A stretch of 64,000 nt of DNA from Psychrobacter raelei (GCF_022631235.3 NZ_CP093310.2:3038001-3102000), one strand, 5' to 3'. Shown: positions 27,116 through 35,582, counted from the first letter of the stretch. The notes: generated by a model from the sequence alone, not told the origin. Made by a program: numbers and translations.

Positions 27116-28210
27116 TTAGGGTAATGTCATATCTCCTGGCGCTATCCAGCCCATTCGGCGCATCCACCACGCCACTAGCCCAGCGATTAGTGCGGGTAAC
27201 ACAAACATCAACAGCACAATTGCCAGCCAAATATTGCTGAGCGTTAGACTACCTGCTGATGCCTCAAGCACTCCAAATACTCCCACAAAACCCGCGGTCC
27301 CCATACCAGCACCACTGGCGGTACTCATGAGTCCAAAACCAGTAGTTGCTATGGGTCCGACAACGGCACTGGCAATCACAACTGGCAGCAAAATAATCGG
27401 CTTTTTGAAGATATTGGGAATTTGCAGCATACTGGTGCCAAGCCCTTGGGCAATGACGCCGCTGATGCCGTTGTCTTTGAAGCTTGCCACCGCAAAGCCA
27501 ATCATATGCGCCGCACAGCCGACTACCGCTGCACCGCCGGCCAGACCATCTAGCCCAATGGCAATACAAATGGCGGCACTTGAGGTCGGCATGGTCAGCA
27601 GCAGGCCCACCACCACAGCGATGACCACGCCCATCATAAATGGCTGCAACTGCGTGGCCAGCGCAATACCGTCACCAATACTGTTAACCAAATTGACCAC
27701 AGGTGGATTGAGCCAAGCGCACACTGCCAACGCCACCAGTCCTACTGCCCAAGGCACTAAGATAATATCAAGCTTGGTCTTACCCTGAATCCAGCTGCCG
27801 GCACGGTAGGCAAAGACAGTGGCCAAATAAGCGCCGATCGGATTGCCTGGTACGGCCAAAAAGGTAGCAGGCGCCCCCGCTTGCGGCGTGAATAATTGAC
27901 CGGCCATTAACGCCTCAGAGTGTGCACCCATCATGCCGGCCACTAAGCAGGCGAACACCACCAGTGTCGGCGCCTTGAGATAATAGGCAATGCCCACACC
28001 GATGCCTGCGCCCATCAAGATAGAGGCCAGCTTGCCCAAATCCATCAGCAGCGGCATCTCTAACGCCTGCCCCACTTGGGAGAAAATAAGCCCCGCGATT
28101 AAAGTGACAAACAGCCCTAACGCCATACCGGTAAAGGCATCGATAAGATATTTATTAAAAAAGTCACGCACAAAGACAGGTAAAACATGGGCAGAGGCCG
28201 ATGAGGTCAT
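27116..28210 (-). CDS. Membrane protein of the PTS_EIIC_2 / PfoR-like family
   Basis: The 364-residue protein is almost wholly hydrophobic with about nine to ten membrane segments and Gly-rich turns (ILMGAGIGVGIAYYL, MPTSSAAICIAIGLDGLAGG). These features fit the family annotated as PTS sugar transporter subunit IIC (PF13303), which includes PfoR-like proteins. No EIIA, EIIB, HPr or EI gene is in the window, and the protein lacks any phosphorylation domain, so it may not work as a classical PTS permease. Role and substrate are unknown. Confidence 0.75.
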   Translation of the reverse strand: MTSSASAHVLPVFVRDFFNKYLIDAFTGMALGLFVTLIAGLIFSQVGQALEMPLLMDLGKLASILMGAGIGVGIAYYLKAPTLVVFACLVAGMMGAHSEALMAGQLFTPQAGAPATFLAVPGNPIGAYLATVFAYRAGSWIQGKTKLDIILVPWAVGLVALAVCAWLNPPVVNLVNSIGDGIALATQLQPFMMGVVIAVVVGLLLTMPTSSAAICIAIGLDGLAGGAAVVGCAAHMIGFAVASFKDNGISGVIAQGLGTSMLQIPNIFKKPIILLPVVIASAVVGPIATTGFGLMSTASGAGMGTAGFVGVFGVLEASAGSLTLSNIWLAIVLLMFVLPALIAGLVAWWMRRMGWIAPGDMTLP

Positions 28211-28482
28211 AACATCATTCCTAGGGCAGCGAAAATAGGGTCAAAAAGCAGTCGTCACAAGAGCAAGCACAAACGCATTATATAGAGCGTTTACAAACAC
28301 AGCACGGTTTGCTACGAGGTTATTCTAGCGGTTTTTAGAAGCAGCCGCTTTAATAAGTAAAGGCCAAAATGGACAGTCTTATACAAAATAGGCTCAACCT
28401 AGAAAATTAATAGACCGCTTATCGATTATTATTAATCGGATAAAAATACTTTTCTTCACTATCTCAAATGTAGGAGTTAACT

Positions 28483-29067
28483 ATGAATGCCCCCGCTATC
28501 TTATTTCAAAAACAAATTTATACCAAAGATGATCACAATCGTGAGCACCCAGTGACCCTAACCCTTATTCAAGCAGATATTACGACATTGAAAGTCGATG
28601 CCATTGTCAATGCTGCCAATTCAAGCTTGCTCGGTGGTGGCGGGGTTGATGGCGCCATTCACCGCGCTGCAGGGCCTGAGCTTGTCGCCTATTGCCGTAC
28701 CTTAAACGGATGCCCGACTGGGGAGGCCAAAATCAGCCCAGGCTTTAAGCTGCCGGCCCAGTATGTCATTCATACCGTAGGCCCTGTTTGGCATGGCGGT
28801 AATCAAGGTGAGCCTGAGCTGCTTGCCAGCTGTTATCGCAATAGCATTCAATTGGCAGTAGATAATGATATTACTAGCATTGCATTCCCAGCCATTAGTA
28901 CCGGTGTCTATGGCTACCCTATCGAGCAGGCCACAGACATTGCTATTAATAGCGTGATAGACAGTATCCAGCAAGCTTCGGTATCACAGCTTCTGATTAC
29001 AGAGGTGATTTATTGCTGTTTTTCAGCCGCCGATGCCGCGGTCTATAAGCAGCAACTGGATTTATAA
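28483..29067 (+). CDS. Macrodomain protein, O-acetyl-ADP-ribose deacetylase type
   Basis: ATG 28483 follows TAGGAG. The 194-residue protein is a single MacroD-type macrodomain: [20 protein letters not shown], the catalytic-loop [14 protein letters not shown], then [11 protein letters not shown] and [14 protein letters not shown]. Such enzymes remove acetyl from O-acetyl-ADP-ribose and mono-ADP-ribose from proteins. In E. coli the homologue YmdB also modulates RNase III. It is a single gene 30 bp from a convergent oxidase, without a visible terminator between. Confidence 0.93.
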   Translation: MNAPAILFQKQIYTKDDHNREHPVTLTLIQADITTLKVDAIVNAANSSLLGGGGVDGAIHRAAGPELVAYCRTLNGCPTGEAKISPGFKLPAQYVIHTVGPVWHGGNQGEPELLASCYRNSIQLAVDNDITSIAFPAISTGVYGYPIEQATDIAINSVIDSIQQASVSQLLITEVIYCCFSAADAAVYKQQLDL

Positions 29068-29097
29068 AGCAAGCAGCCTTACATCTTAAAGCTGGGC

Positions 29098-30522
29098 TTA
29101 CGGCCAAATCTTGCCGGGGTTTAAGATATTATTCGGGTCAAGTGCGTGCTTAATGGCCTGCATCACCCCTACGGCATCGCCATGTTCATACGCCATATAT
29201 TTGCGCTTTCCCTGACCAATACCATGCTCCCCAGTACAGGTGCCATCCATATCGATGGCACGTTTTGCCAAGCGTCCGACCAAGTCTTCAGCCGTCTGCA
29301 CCTCATCAGGATTGTCGGTGTCAACGAGTAGCAATACATGAAAGTTACCATCGCCTACGTGACCGACAATAGGGCCAATCATGCCAGCCTCTTTAATATC
29401 TTTGGCAGTCTCGCTGACGCATTCGGCCAACCTTGAGATAGGCACACAGGCATCGGTTGATAAGGCTTGAGCCTCTGGGCGTAACGCACGGCTGGCAGGA
29501 TAGGCGTTGTGACGGGCATGCCACAGCTTTTTGCGCGCCTCTTCATTACTGTCCCACGCAAAGTCTGAGCCGCCGCATTCTTCAACAATATCATTAAAGA
29601 TCTGTGCCTGCTCTTGCACGCCAGCTGTACTACCATGAAACTCCACAAATAAGGTCGGCATCTCTTTTAGCGTGAGGTTAGAGTACTGATTACACGCTTT
29701 GACCTGCAAGGTATCTAACAGCTCAATACGAGCTATCGGTAAGCACATTTGAATGGTCATCATGGTCGCCTCACACGCCGCCTCAACCGTGGGAAAATGA
29801 CAAATCCCACTGCCGACACATTCTGTGATGCCAAAGAGCTTTAGAGTAATCTCAGTGACCACACCTAACGTACCCTCTGAGCCGATTATCAAGCGGGTTA
29901 AGTCATAGCCTGCGGCTGACTTTTTGGCACGCGAGCCTGTCTTGATAATTTTACCGTCAGCAGTGACCACCTCAAGTGCCAATACCACATCTTTCATGGT
30001 GCCGTAGCGCACCGCATTGGTGCCTGATGCGCGAGTGGCGACCATACCACCGATAGTGGCATTAGCCCCAGGATCAATCGGGAAAAACAGCCCTGTATCA
30101 CGCAAATAGTGATTGAGCTGCTCACGGGTCACCCCAGGCTGGACCGTTACCGTTAAGTCCTCACTATTGACCTGCAAAATCTCATTCATCTCACTCATAT
30201 CGATACACAGACCGCCATAAGGGGCATTTAGCTGCCCCTCTAAGGAGGAGCCAATACCAAAGGCAATCACTGGCATGTTGTGAGTATTACAAATAGCCAC
30301 CGCTTGGGCGACTTCTTGCTTATCACGGGCCACAAGCACCGCATCGGCCGGCTGACTCTCAAGCCACGTCATGGTATGTGCGTGCTGCTGACGGGTGGTT
30401 AGATTGGTACTAAGCCTGTCACCAAATTGTGCTTTTAGCTCAGCTATCGCTTTACTGTGATCTTTTGTCGGTCTAGAGCTTGGTGCAGATGGTATTGCAT
30501 CAGAGGGTACTGTGGTGGTCAT
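29098..30522 (-). CDS. FAD-binding oxidase, D-lactate dehydrogenase (cytochrome)/GlcD type
   Basis: The 474-residue protein has an N-terminal FAD-binding domain (VIAFGIGSSLEGQL, VQPGVTREQLNHYL, DPGANATIGGMVATRASGTNAVRYG) and a C-terminal FAD-linked oxidase domain ending CTGEHGIGQGKRKYM and LDPNNILNPGKIWP. This is the D-2-hydroxyacid dehydrogenase/GlcD family, which oxidises D-lactate or glycolate and passes electrons to cytochrome c or quinone. The GHVGDGNFHVLLLVD motif supports the D-lactate type. GlcE/GlcF partners are absent, so glycolate oxidase is less likely. Confidence 0.85.
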   Translation of the reverse strand: MTTTVPSDAIPSAPSSRPTKDHSKAIAELKAQFGDRLSTNLTTRQQHAHTMTWLESQPADAVLVARDKQEVAQAVAICNTHNMPVIAFGIGSSLEGQLNAPYGGLCIDMSEMNEILQVNSEDLTVTVQPGVTREQLNHYLRDTGLFFPIDPGANATIGGMVATRASGTNAVRYGTMKDVVLALEVVTADGKIIKTGSRAKKSAAGYDLTRLIIGSEGTLGVVTEITLKLFGITECVGSGICHFPTVEAACEATMMTIQMCLPIARIELLDTLQVKACNQYSNLTLKEMPTLFVEFHGSTAGVQEQAQIFNDIVEECGGSDFAWDSNEEARKKLWHARHNAYPASRALRPEAQALSTDACVPISRLAECVSETAKDIKEAGMIGPIVGHVGDGNFHVLLLVDTDNPDEVQTAEDLVGRLAKRAIDMDGTCTGEHGIGQGKRKYMAYEHGDAVGVMQAIKHALDPNNILNPGKIWP

Positions 30523-30969
30523 ATCATATTCCTTTGCTAAAAAGCTGATGGTGTCATACTCGCTATACTTAAGATAAATTTATCACTATTATAAGGACAC
30601 AGCCCATGAAATTTAGTGTACAACTGTGCATTAGTGTTTGTATTATATAAGCTTTTTTACAAACTTATTTATAATTTATTTTAGTAACAATGATTGACTA
30701 TCATTATTAAGTTTTCTAGAATGAAGTAATTGTTGAAACAATTTTTAATGATTTAAGCTATAAATACATAATAATTGTTTTAATAAGTGAATGCTTAGCA
30801 GGGCCGTCTGCACGGAAGTTGACCGCTCACTCTGTTTTGGTCTTTACAATAACTCAGTACCTTAGCGTTATGAGGTGCTAGTGGAGACTAAGCACTATAT
30901 AGGTAGCTTCAGCTATTTATTAAATTGGCGGCAAAGCCTACTCCTACATTATATTTACAAGGACGTATT
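30523..30969. promoter_or_regulatory. AT-rich upstream region of ompW with two dyads
   Basis: About 450 bp between divergent genes. It holds AATGAT-TGACT-ATCATT at 30689-30705, similar in half-sites to a Fur box but with a longer spacer, and a perfect dyad AATTGTT-GA-AACAATT at 30728-30743. Either could be an operator for ompW. No convincing gene is present. Confidence 0.4.
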
Positions 30970-32118
30970 ATGAACAAACCCCTCTCTTTTGCCTGTGCAG
31001 TAGCTGCACCTATACTATTTAGCCATTCAGCTATGGCTCAATTTGATTATTCAAAATACATAGAAACCGATGGAAGCTTCAAGCGCTTCTCAGTTTCAGC
31101 AGGTTGGTTGCATGCAAATCCAACCGGTGATGCTACGCCAGTTAAAAATACCACTGCGATATCAGATGGTACAAGCCACAACAATGGTAGCGTGAGATCA
31201 GGCACCGTAAAACGGGTGCTCGATCCAGACCAAGGCCTAGACAGTGCTGCTGAAAACCAAGCAAGATTTAATGAAATTAATAGCGGCTTGAGCCTTCCGG
31301 GTGACGACAATACTGACTTATCCAATACCGCTTTAGGTAATTTGTCAGGTACAACTGTGATTAACGGTCTACAAAAATTTGCGACACCTGGCACAGGTCT
31401 TGAATCAGATGATGTAGATACTTTGGGTATGCTACTAAACTATCATATAGATGATAACTGGTCAGTAGAGGTGAAGGCTGGCTTTCCGCCTAAAGTCGAC
31501 ATCTTAGGTAAAGGTACTGTGGTTGCACCTTTTAGAGGTGTGGTAACCCCATCAGGTATTGCCGAACGAGCCATTGGTGACTTTAATATTAAAGATGACA
31601 TTGTGATTACCGATTTATCACAAGGCAGCAAAGCCTCTACTGCACGTGCTTGGTTGCCGGCCACAGAGCTACATTATAAGTTTGGTAAATCAGGGGTTAA
31701 TAAATTCCGTCCTTATGTAGGCGCAGGTGTGATGTATGCCTATTTTAACGACTTAAAACTAAATTCAGGTATTCGTCAAGATTTAGTGGATGCTGGCCAT
31801 ATGATTCAAAACATCAAAGAGGGCAATGCCGGTACCTCTTTGCAATACGATGGTCCTGACGGTCGAACAACACCTTCTAGTAGTGGCATGCACGTAAAAG
31901 TTAAGGCTGATAGTGCTTGGGCACCTATTGTCACTGTCGGTGCTACCTATGACTTCGATGACAGCTGGTTTGCCGTAGGATCATTGTCTTATGCTAAGTT
32001 GGATAGCGACAGCACCATCACCGTCTCTAACGATAACGGCGAACAATTAATTAAAGCAGTTTCTAAGATTGATATTGATCCTTATATCAGCTACTTAGGG
32101 GTCGGTTACCGCTTCTAA
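30970..32118 (+). CDS. OmpW family outer-membrane protein, enlarged
   Basis: ATG 30970 follows AAGGACG, and the open frame upstream of it is not needed. The 382-residue protein has a signal peptide ending SAMA. It starts the mature barrel with FKRFSVSAGWLHANPTGDA and contains the OmpW-like WSVEVKAGFPPKVDILGKG, FRPYVGAGVMYAYFND and a terminal YLGVGYRF. Typical OmpW is near 210 residues; the extra length sits in two stretches, about residues 40-130 (after the first strand) and about 275-320, which would be long loops. OmpW forms an 8-strand barrel with a hydrophobic channel. What the loops add is not known. Confidence 0.85.
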   Translation: MNKPLSFACAVAAPILFSHSAMAQFDYSKYIETDGSFKRFSVSAGWLHANPTGDATPVKNTTAISDGTSHNNGSVRSGTVKRVLDPDQGLDSAAENQARFNEINSGLSLPGDDNTDLSNTALGNLSGTTVINGLQKFATPGTGLESDDVDTLGMLLNYHIDDNWSVEVKAGFPPKVDILGKGTVVAPFRGVVTPSGIAERAIGDFNIKDDIVITDLSQGSKASTARAWLPATELHYKFGKSGVNKFRPYVGAGVMYAYFNDLKLNSGIRQDLVDAGHMIQNIKEGNAGTSLQYDGPDGRTTPSSSGMHVKVKADSAWAPIVTVGATYDFDDSWFAVGSLSYAKLDSDSTITVSNDNGEQLIKAVSKIDIDPYISYLGVGYRF

Positions 32119-32140
32119 TTAAATGGTTGACACTCTATTT

Positions 32141-32172
32141 AAAAAACGCACTTTTAAAAGGTGCGTTTTTTT
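32141..32172 (+). terminator. Terminator after ompW
   Basis: AAAAAACGCAC pairs with GTGCGTTTTTT around a TTTTAAAAG loop, just before the TnpB element. The mobile element therefore appears to have landed next to, not in, the ompW terminator. Confidence 0.9.
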
Positions 32173-32179
32173 ATCACCG

Positions 32180-32223
32180 GTCGCCGTAAAACCACCCACT
32201 TCAGGGGGTGGATATAAGGCGAC
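32180..32223 (+). repeat. Left-end nested hairpin of the TnpB element
   Basis: An outer stem, GTCGCC (32180-32185) with GGCGAC (32218-32223), encloses an inner stem, CCACCC (32192-32197) with GGGTGG (32206-32211). Both are perfect. Subterminal hairpins of this kind are what TnpA recognises on single-stranded ends of IS200/IS605 elements. Confidence 0.8.
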
Positions 32224-32287
32224 ACACACTGTCGTGATCAGCACTTAAAGTATTGCAAGTTAAAATTAACCTCGCCATACTGACCCT

Positions 32288-33394
32288 ATGAAAACACTCA
32301 AGCTACGCATCAAAGACAAACATGCAAACCAGCTAAACAAACTAGCTGGGAGTGTTAACTATGGGTGGAACTATGTTAATGCGTTAAGCTTTGAGCATTT
32401 AAGACGCACAGGTAAGTACTTTTCGGCCTATGATTTAAGCCAATACACCAAAGGCAGTGGTGAGTATTTAGGCTTACACTCGCAAACTTTGCAAGCCATC
32501 AACGAAACTCATGCCAAATCTCGCAAACAATTTAAAAAAGCCAAACTCAATTGGCGAACCAACCGACCCGATGCCAAACGCAAAAGCCTAGGCTGGATAC
32601 CCTTTAAAAAGTCTGCTATCAAGTATCTACGTAGCAGACAAACAGGAAAGAAAGCACTTAAATCAACCATACAGCTATCGCTCTCTAAAGGTCAAAAGCT
32701 CATCATAGACCTCTTTGATAGCTATAATCTATCTTTGTATCAAATTAACACGCTTGAGATAGTGCAAGACAGCCGTCATCGTTGGTATGCCTGTATTACC
32801 GTCAAAGATTTTCCTAGACAAGCAAGTGGCAAAGGCAGCGTTGGTATTGACTTAGGCTTAAAGCAGTCTGCTACCACCTCAAACGGTGACAAGCTGACAA
32901 CCAAACAAACGCAAAAGTGGGCTAAAAAGCTTGCAATAGCTCAAAGAGCGAAAAACAAACAGCGAGTCAAAGCAATCCATGCCAAGATCAAAAACTCAAG
33001 ATTAGAATTAATTCATAAATTCACCACCAAGTTAGTGCAGAGCAATGCTTTAATTGTGGTTGGTGATGTTAAATCCCGATCATTCACAAGTAAGAGAACC
33101 AAACTGGCTAAATCAACATACGATGCAGGATGGTTTGAACTCAAAAGACAACTGGAATATAAATGCAAGTATGCAGGTTGTCAGCTTGAGATAGTGGATG
33201 AGAGTTACACTACCCAGACCTGCTCGTGCTGCCTTAAAATAAGCGGTAGTAGTCCAAAAGGTAGAGCAGGTCTTGGAATAAGAGGATGGAGGTGTGCTGA
33301 GTGTGGCACATGGCATGATAGAGATATCAATGCTGCTAAGAACATCCTTGCGGTCGGGCTTGACCGTCTAGCTGTAGGAATCCCCTCGGTTTAG
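32288..33394 (+). CDS. tnpB: TnpB RNA-guided endonuclease (OrfB family)
   Basis: TnpB is the OrfB protein of IS605-family elements; characterised members cut DNA guided by an omega RNA made from the element's right end. The 368-residue protein has RuvC-I Asp188 in VGIDLGLKQS, a four-Cys zinc finger (C312, C315, C336, C339) and RuvC-III Asp346 in HDRDINAAKN. The position that usually reads E-D/N-L is IVVGDVKSRS, with Gly259-Asp260 and no Glu. A Glu occurs instead at 305 in EIVDESYTTQTCS, just before the zinc finger. The reading frame is intact. The start lacks a clear SD. The stop lies in the loop of the right-end hairpin. Confidence 0.92.
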   Translation: MKTLKLRIKDKHANQLNKLAGSVNYGWNYVNALSFEHLRRTGKYFSAYDLSQYTKGSGEYLGLHSQTLQAINETHAKSRKQFKKAKLNWRTNRPDAKRKSLGWIPFKKSAIKYLRSRQTGKKALKSTIQLSLSKGQKLIIDLFDSYNLSLYQINTLEIVQDSRHRWYACITVKDFPRQASGKGSVGIDLGLKQSATTSNGDKLTTKQTQKWAKKLAIAQRAKNKQRVKAIHAKIKNSRLELIHKFTTKLVQSNALIVVGDVKSRSFTSKRTKLAKSTYDAGWFELKRQLEYKCKYAGCQLEIVDESYTTQTCSCCLKISGSSPKGRAGLGIRGWRCAECGTWHDRDINAAKNILAVGLDRLAVGIPSV

Positions 33395-33409
33395 CGAGGG
33401 GAGGAAGTC
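33382..33409 (+). ncRNA. Right-end hairpin, probable 3' part of the TnpB omega RNA
   Basis: CCCCTCG pairs with CGAGGGG (33382-33388 with 33395-33401) around GTTTAG, whose last three bases are the tnpB stop. The following GGAAGTCA resembles conserved right-end tails. In characterised systems the RNA covers the tnpB 3' end and the right end, and its guide is the flanking DNA just beyond; here that would start near 33411. The 5' limit of the RNA cannot be set from sequence. Confidence 0.6.
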
Positions 33410-33495
33410 AAAGTGATGATTTTAAATTGATCGATAAACCCATGTGCTGTTTGTTATAGTAAAAAGCCTCATAATCTTAGAGAGTATATCTATTT

Positions 33496-34230
33496 ATGAC
33501 ACATTCACCCTTGTCACCAGGATCAGATAGCGCCCCCATTAGCCCTCCCCTGCATATCGCCACACTAAGCTGTGTACGGGCTGGAAAAGCCATGCCCTTC
33601 ACTCGAGAGCAGCTTAGCGCCATTAATAAAATCCCTGTTAAGCAGCCAGTCGCCATCAATTACATGGGGCTTGTGAGCGATGAGCAGGCAGATCGGCGCC
33701 ATCATGGCGGGCACCTAAAGGCAGTACATCAGATGTCTACGGCCACTTATGATAGGCTAAATATTGAATTTGGGCTTAAGCTTGAACCGGGGTTATTGGG
33801 TGAAAATTTAACCACCACACCCGTTTTAGGTACAGACAATTTAACTGAGGCAAACGTATGTATCGGCGATGTCTATCAATATGGAGATGGCGAGAGTGCT
33901 GTACAGCTTTGCATCGTGCAGCCTAGACGGCCTTGCTATAAGATTAATGATCAAATTGGGGTGACGGCCAGTCATAGAAATATCGCCTCTTGGATCACCC
34001 AGCAAGGTCTCTCTGGCTGGTACTTTAAGGTGGTCAAAGAAGGGGTTATTGATAACGGTATGCCCGTCTATTTGATTGAGCGCCCTTATCCGTTTGCCAC
34101 TTTACAATCGCTTTGGCAGCTTACCAATAGCAAAGAGCCTATTGAGGCCAGCATTATTGAGCCTTGGCTTGGCATAGACTGCTTAGAGGAAAGCTGGAAA
34201 AAAGCACTGATCAAAAAAGTACGGGCCTAA
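33496..34230 (+). CDS. MOSC domain protein, YiiM-like
   Basis: The 244-residue protein has a MOSC domain with DEQADRRHHGGHLKAVH, GLLGENLTT and QPRRPCYKINDQIG, whose Cys is the conserved sulfur/molybdenum-linked residue. A C-terminal helical extension (ISSW-like GLSGWYFKVVKEG region onward) corresponds to the 3-alpha domain of YiiM. E. coli YiiM reduces N-hydroxylated base analogues such as 6-hydroxylaminopurine using molybdenum cofactor, so a similar detoxification role is plausible here. It lies just after the TnpB element. Confidence 0.88.
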   Translation: MTHSPLSPGSDSAPISPPLHIATLSCVRAGKAMPFTREQLSAINKIPVKQPVAINYMGLVSDEQADRRHHGGHLKAVHQMSTATYDRLNIEFGLKLEPGLLGENLTTTPVLGTDNLTEANVCIGDVYQYGDGESAVQLCIVQPRRPCYKINDQIGVTASHRNIASWITQQGLSGWYFKVVKEGVIDNGMPVYLIERPYPFATLQSLWQLTNSKEPIEASIIEPWLGIDCLEESWKKALIKKVRA

Positions 34231-34231
34231 C

Positions 34232-34263
34232 AAAAAAAAGACCCCAATAAAGTTATTGAGGTC
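34232..34263 (-). terminator. Terminator of the secreted acidic protein gene
   Basis: GACCCCAATA pairs with TATTGAGGTC (one mismatch) around AAGT. The T run is on the minus strand, so it mainly serves the gene at 34359-34925. Confidence 0.8.
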
Positions 34264-34358
34264 GGTTATCTTTACTTGATATGCCCTAGTTCAGGGGCAA
34301 AGTTTGGATAACACGCTATTTTTTTATTTGATAAAAAGCCTACTGCTTCATAAAAGGC

Positions 34359-34925
34359 CTACTGCGCTCTAATACGGCGGTTTTCTTGAACCTCTACTTG
34401 ACCAGGCTGAGTGGCTTGTAGTTCACCACGCTTGTCCTTAATCTTTTGCTGCAAGGTAATGGCTGTCGACTGTGCAGTCATGCCCTCACCTTCGCCCCAT
34501 GCAGAAGTCATATTGGTGCTACCTCCAGCTTGAGCAGCGTTTTGCTGCGCTCGGGTCACTGCAGTTGCTTGAGCGGTGTCATCATCTTGCGCTTTGTCGG
34601 CGGCATCCTGCGACATTTGGGTGGTGTGTGGCATCTGTCTCATAGCCGCTTGCTGCTCAGCTGTGCCGTCGTCTACTTCTGCAGTGTCTACATCGGCTTG
34701 GGTATCAGCGTCATAATTGCGCTGATCATCAGCTTCTAGTTCATCACCAGCCATATCCATATTGGCTTGAGCGGTGGTTACTGCATGAGCAGCGGCAGGG
34801 TTTTGAGCGGGGGCTGCCGCAAATGCGGTAGCTGATAGTGCCAATACACCTGTTATTAAGGTAGATACCATCAAGCCTTTTTTGGCTGCAGCTTTGGTTT
34901 GCGTGTCCGTATTGATCGCTTTCAT
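34359..34925 (-). CDS. Secreted acidic Ala/Gln/Asp-rich protein, unknown function
   Basis: ATG 34925 follows GGAG. The 188-residue protein has a clear signal peptide (basic start, hydrophobic LITGVLALSATAFA, cut near residue 36). The mature part is polar, rich in Ala, Gln, Asp and Thr, with no Cys and no predictable hydrophobic core (for example DADTQADVDTAEVDDG). Its C-terminus is more basic (LQQKIKDKRGELQ, ENRRIRAQ). No family is recognised. It is probably a soluble, largely disordered periplasmic or exported protein. About 650 bp of empty DNA separates it from the divergent efflux genes. Confidence 0.8.
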   Translation of the reverse strand: MKAINTDTQTKAAAKKGLMVSTLITGVLALSATAFAAAPAQNPAAAHAVTTAQANMDMAGDELEADDQRNYDADTQADVDTAEVDDGTAEQQAAMRQMPHTTQMSQDAADKAQDDDTAQATAVTRAQQNAAQAGGSTNMTSAWGEGEGMTAQSTAITLQQKIKDKRGELQATQPGQVEVQENRRIRAQ

Positions 34926-35582
34926 AGTAATTCTCCATACTTTATTTTATGCTAAAGTAGTTTTTAATAAATAATTATTGAACAGTCTGTTAATAGTTAA
35001 GCCTAAACAGTTATCTAAGCTTTGAGCACACTTGGTAACTGCTCATGGCTGAGCTATCTCAATGACCGATTAAAAAAAGCGATTTATATCGCCTAAATGT
35101 CGTGATCCCTAATTAAACGTGTCCGTTCATAGTGAAAGTATAAAAATAGTGAAAGTATAAAAAAATATAAACGAGCCTTTGGAATTAACTTATGGGCCAA
35201 GCTTTTTATTTCGTTTTCTAGTATACGAGCACCCATTGCAATTTTTAGAGTGGCTTTGTAAAGTTTTTCTTGCCAGCTGTAGCTTTTAAGCGCGCTTACT
35301 TACTTGACTGTTATTTTTTGGTATATATTGCTGCTATAGCCACAAGCTTAGTAAATAAAGGGCTTTGATATAAAAATTCTTTTTATTAAGCTCTGGTTTT
35401 TACAATGACAGTTTTATAGACCCAAGCTTCATAGCATCATACAACACCCAGATTTAGTTTAACTGTACTTCATAATAGCGTTAAAAATTTACTACGATAT
35501 CGCTCTAAACATAAGAGATATATTTAACGTATAATTTAAATTATTTTTTATTTATCCAAACCCCAGTGTTTGCGAGACTAAT
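34926..35582. other. Long AT-rich intergenic region upstream of efflux genes
   Basis: About 657 bp between divergent genes with no ORF that has an SD. It carries a perfect 17-bp tandem repeat at 35129-35162. It should hold promoters for the secreted protein and the RND operon. No local regulator gene (TetR, MarR or two-component) is present. Confidence 0.5.
35129..35162. repeat. 17-bp perfect tandem repeat
   Basis: ATAGTGAAAGTATAAAA occurs twice head to tail (35129-35145 and 35146-35162). It may be slippage or a doubled binding site. Confidence 0.8.

Larger units (their letters stand above)
32175..33411 (+). mobile_element. Solo TnpB element of IS200/IS605 (IS1341-like) type
   Basis: The unit consists of a left-end nested hairpin (32180-32223), tnpB and a right-end hairpin overlapping the tnpB stop (33382-33401). 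No TnpA Y1 transposase gene lies in or near it, so it could move only with a TnpA supplied from elsewhere. Exact ends are approximate: the left end follows a T-rich TTTAT at 32170-32174, and the right end is placed at about GGAAGTCAA (33403-33411). This family gives no target duplication or inverted repeats, so the boundaries need an empty-site comparison. Confidence 0.75.

Noticed and set aside
27234..27788. 184-codon plus-strand ORF opposite the PTS-IIC-like gene
   Set aside because: The Pro/Ala/Thr/Ser composition is typical of an antisense frame of a hydrophobic protein, and no SD is present.
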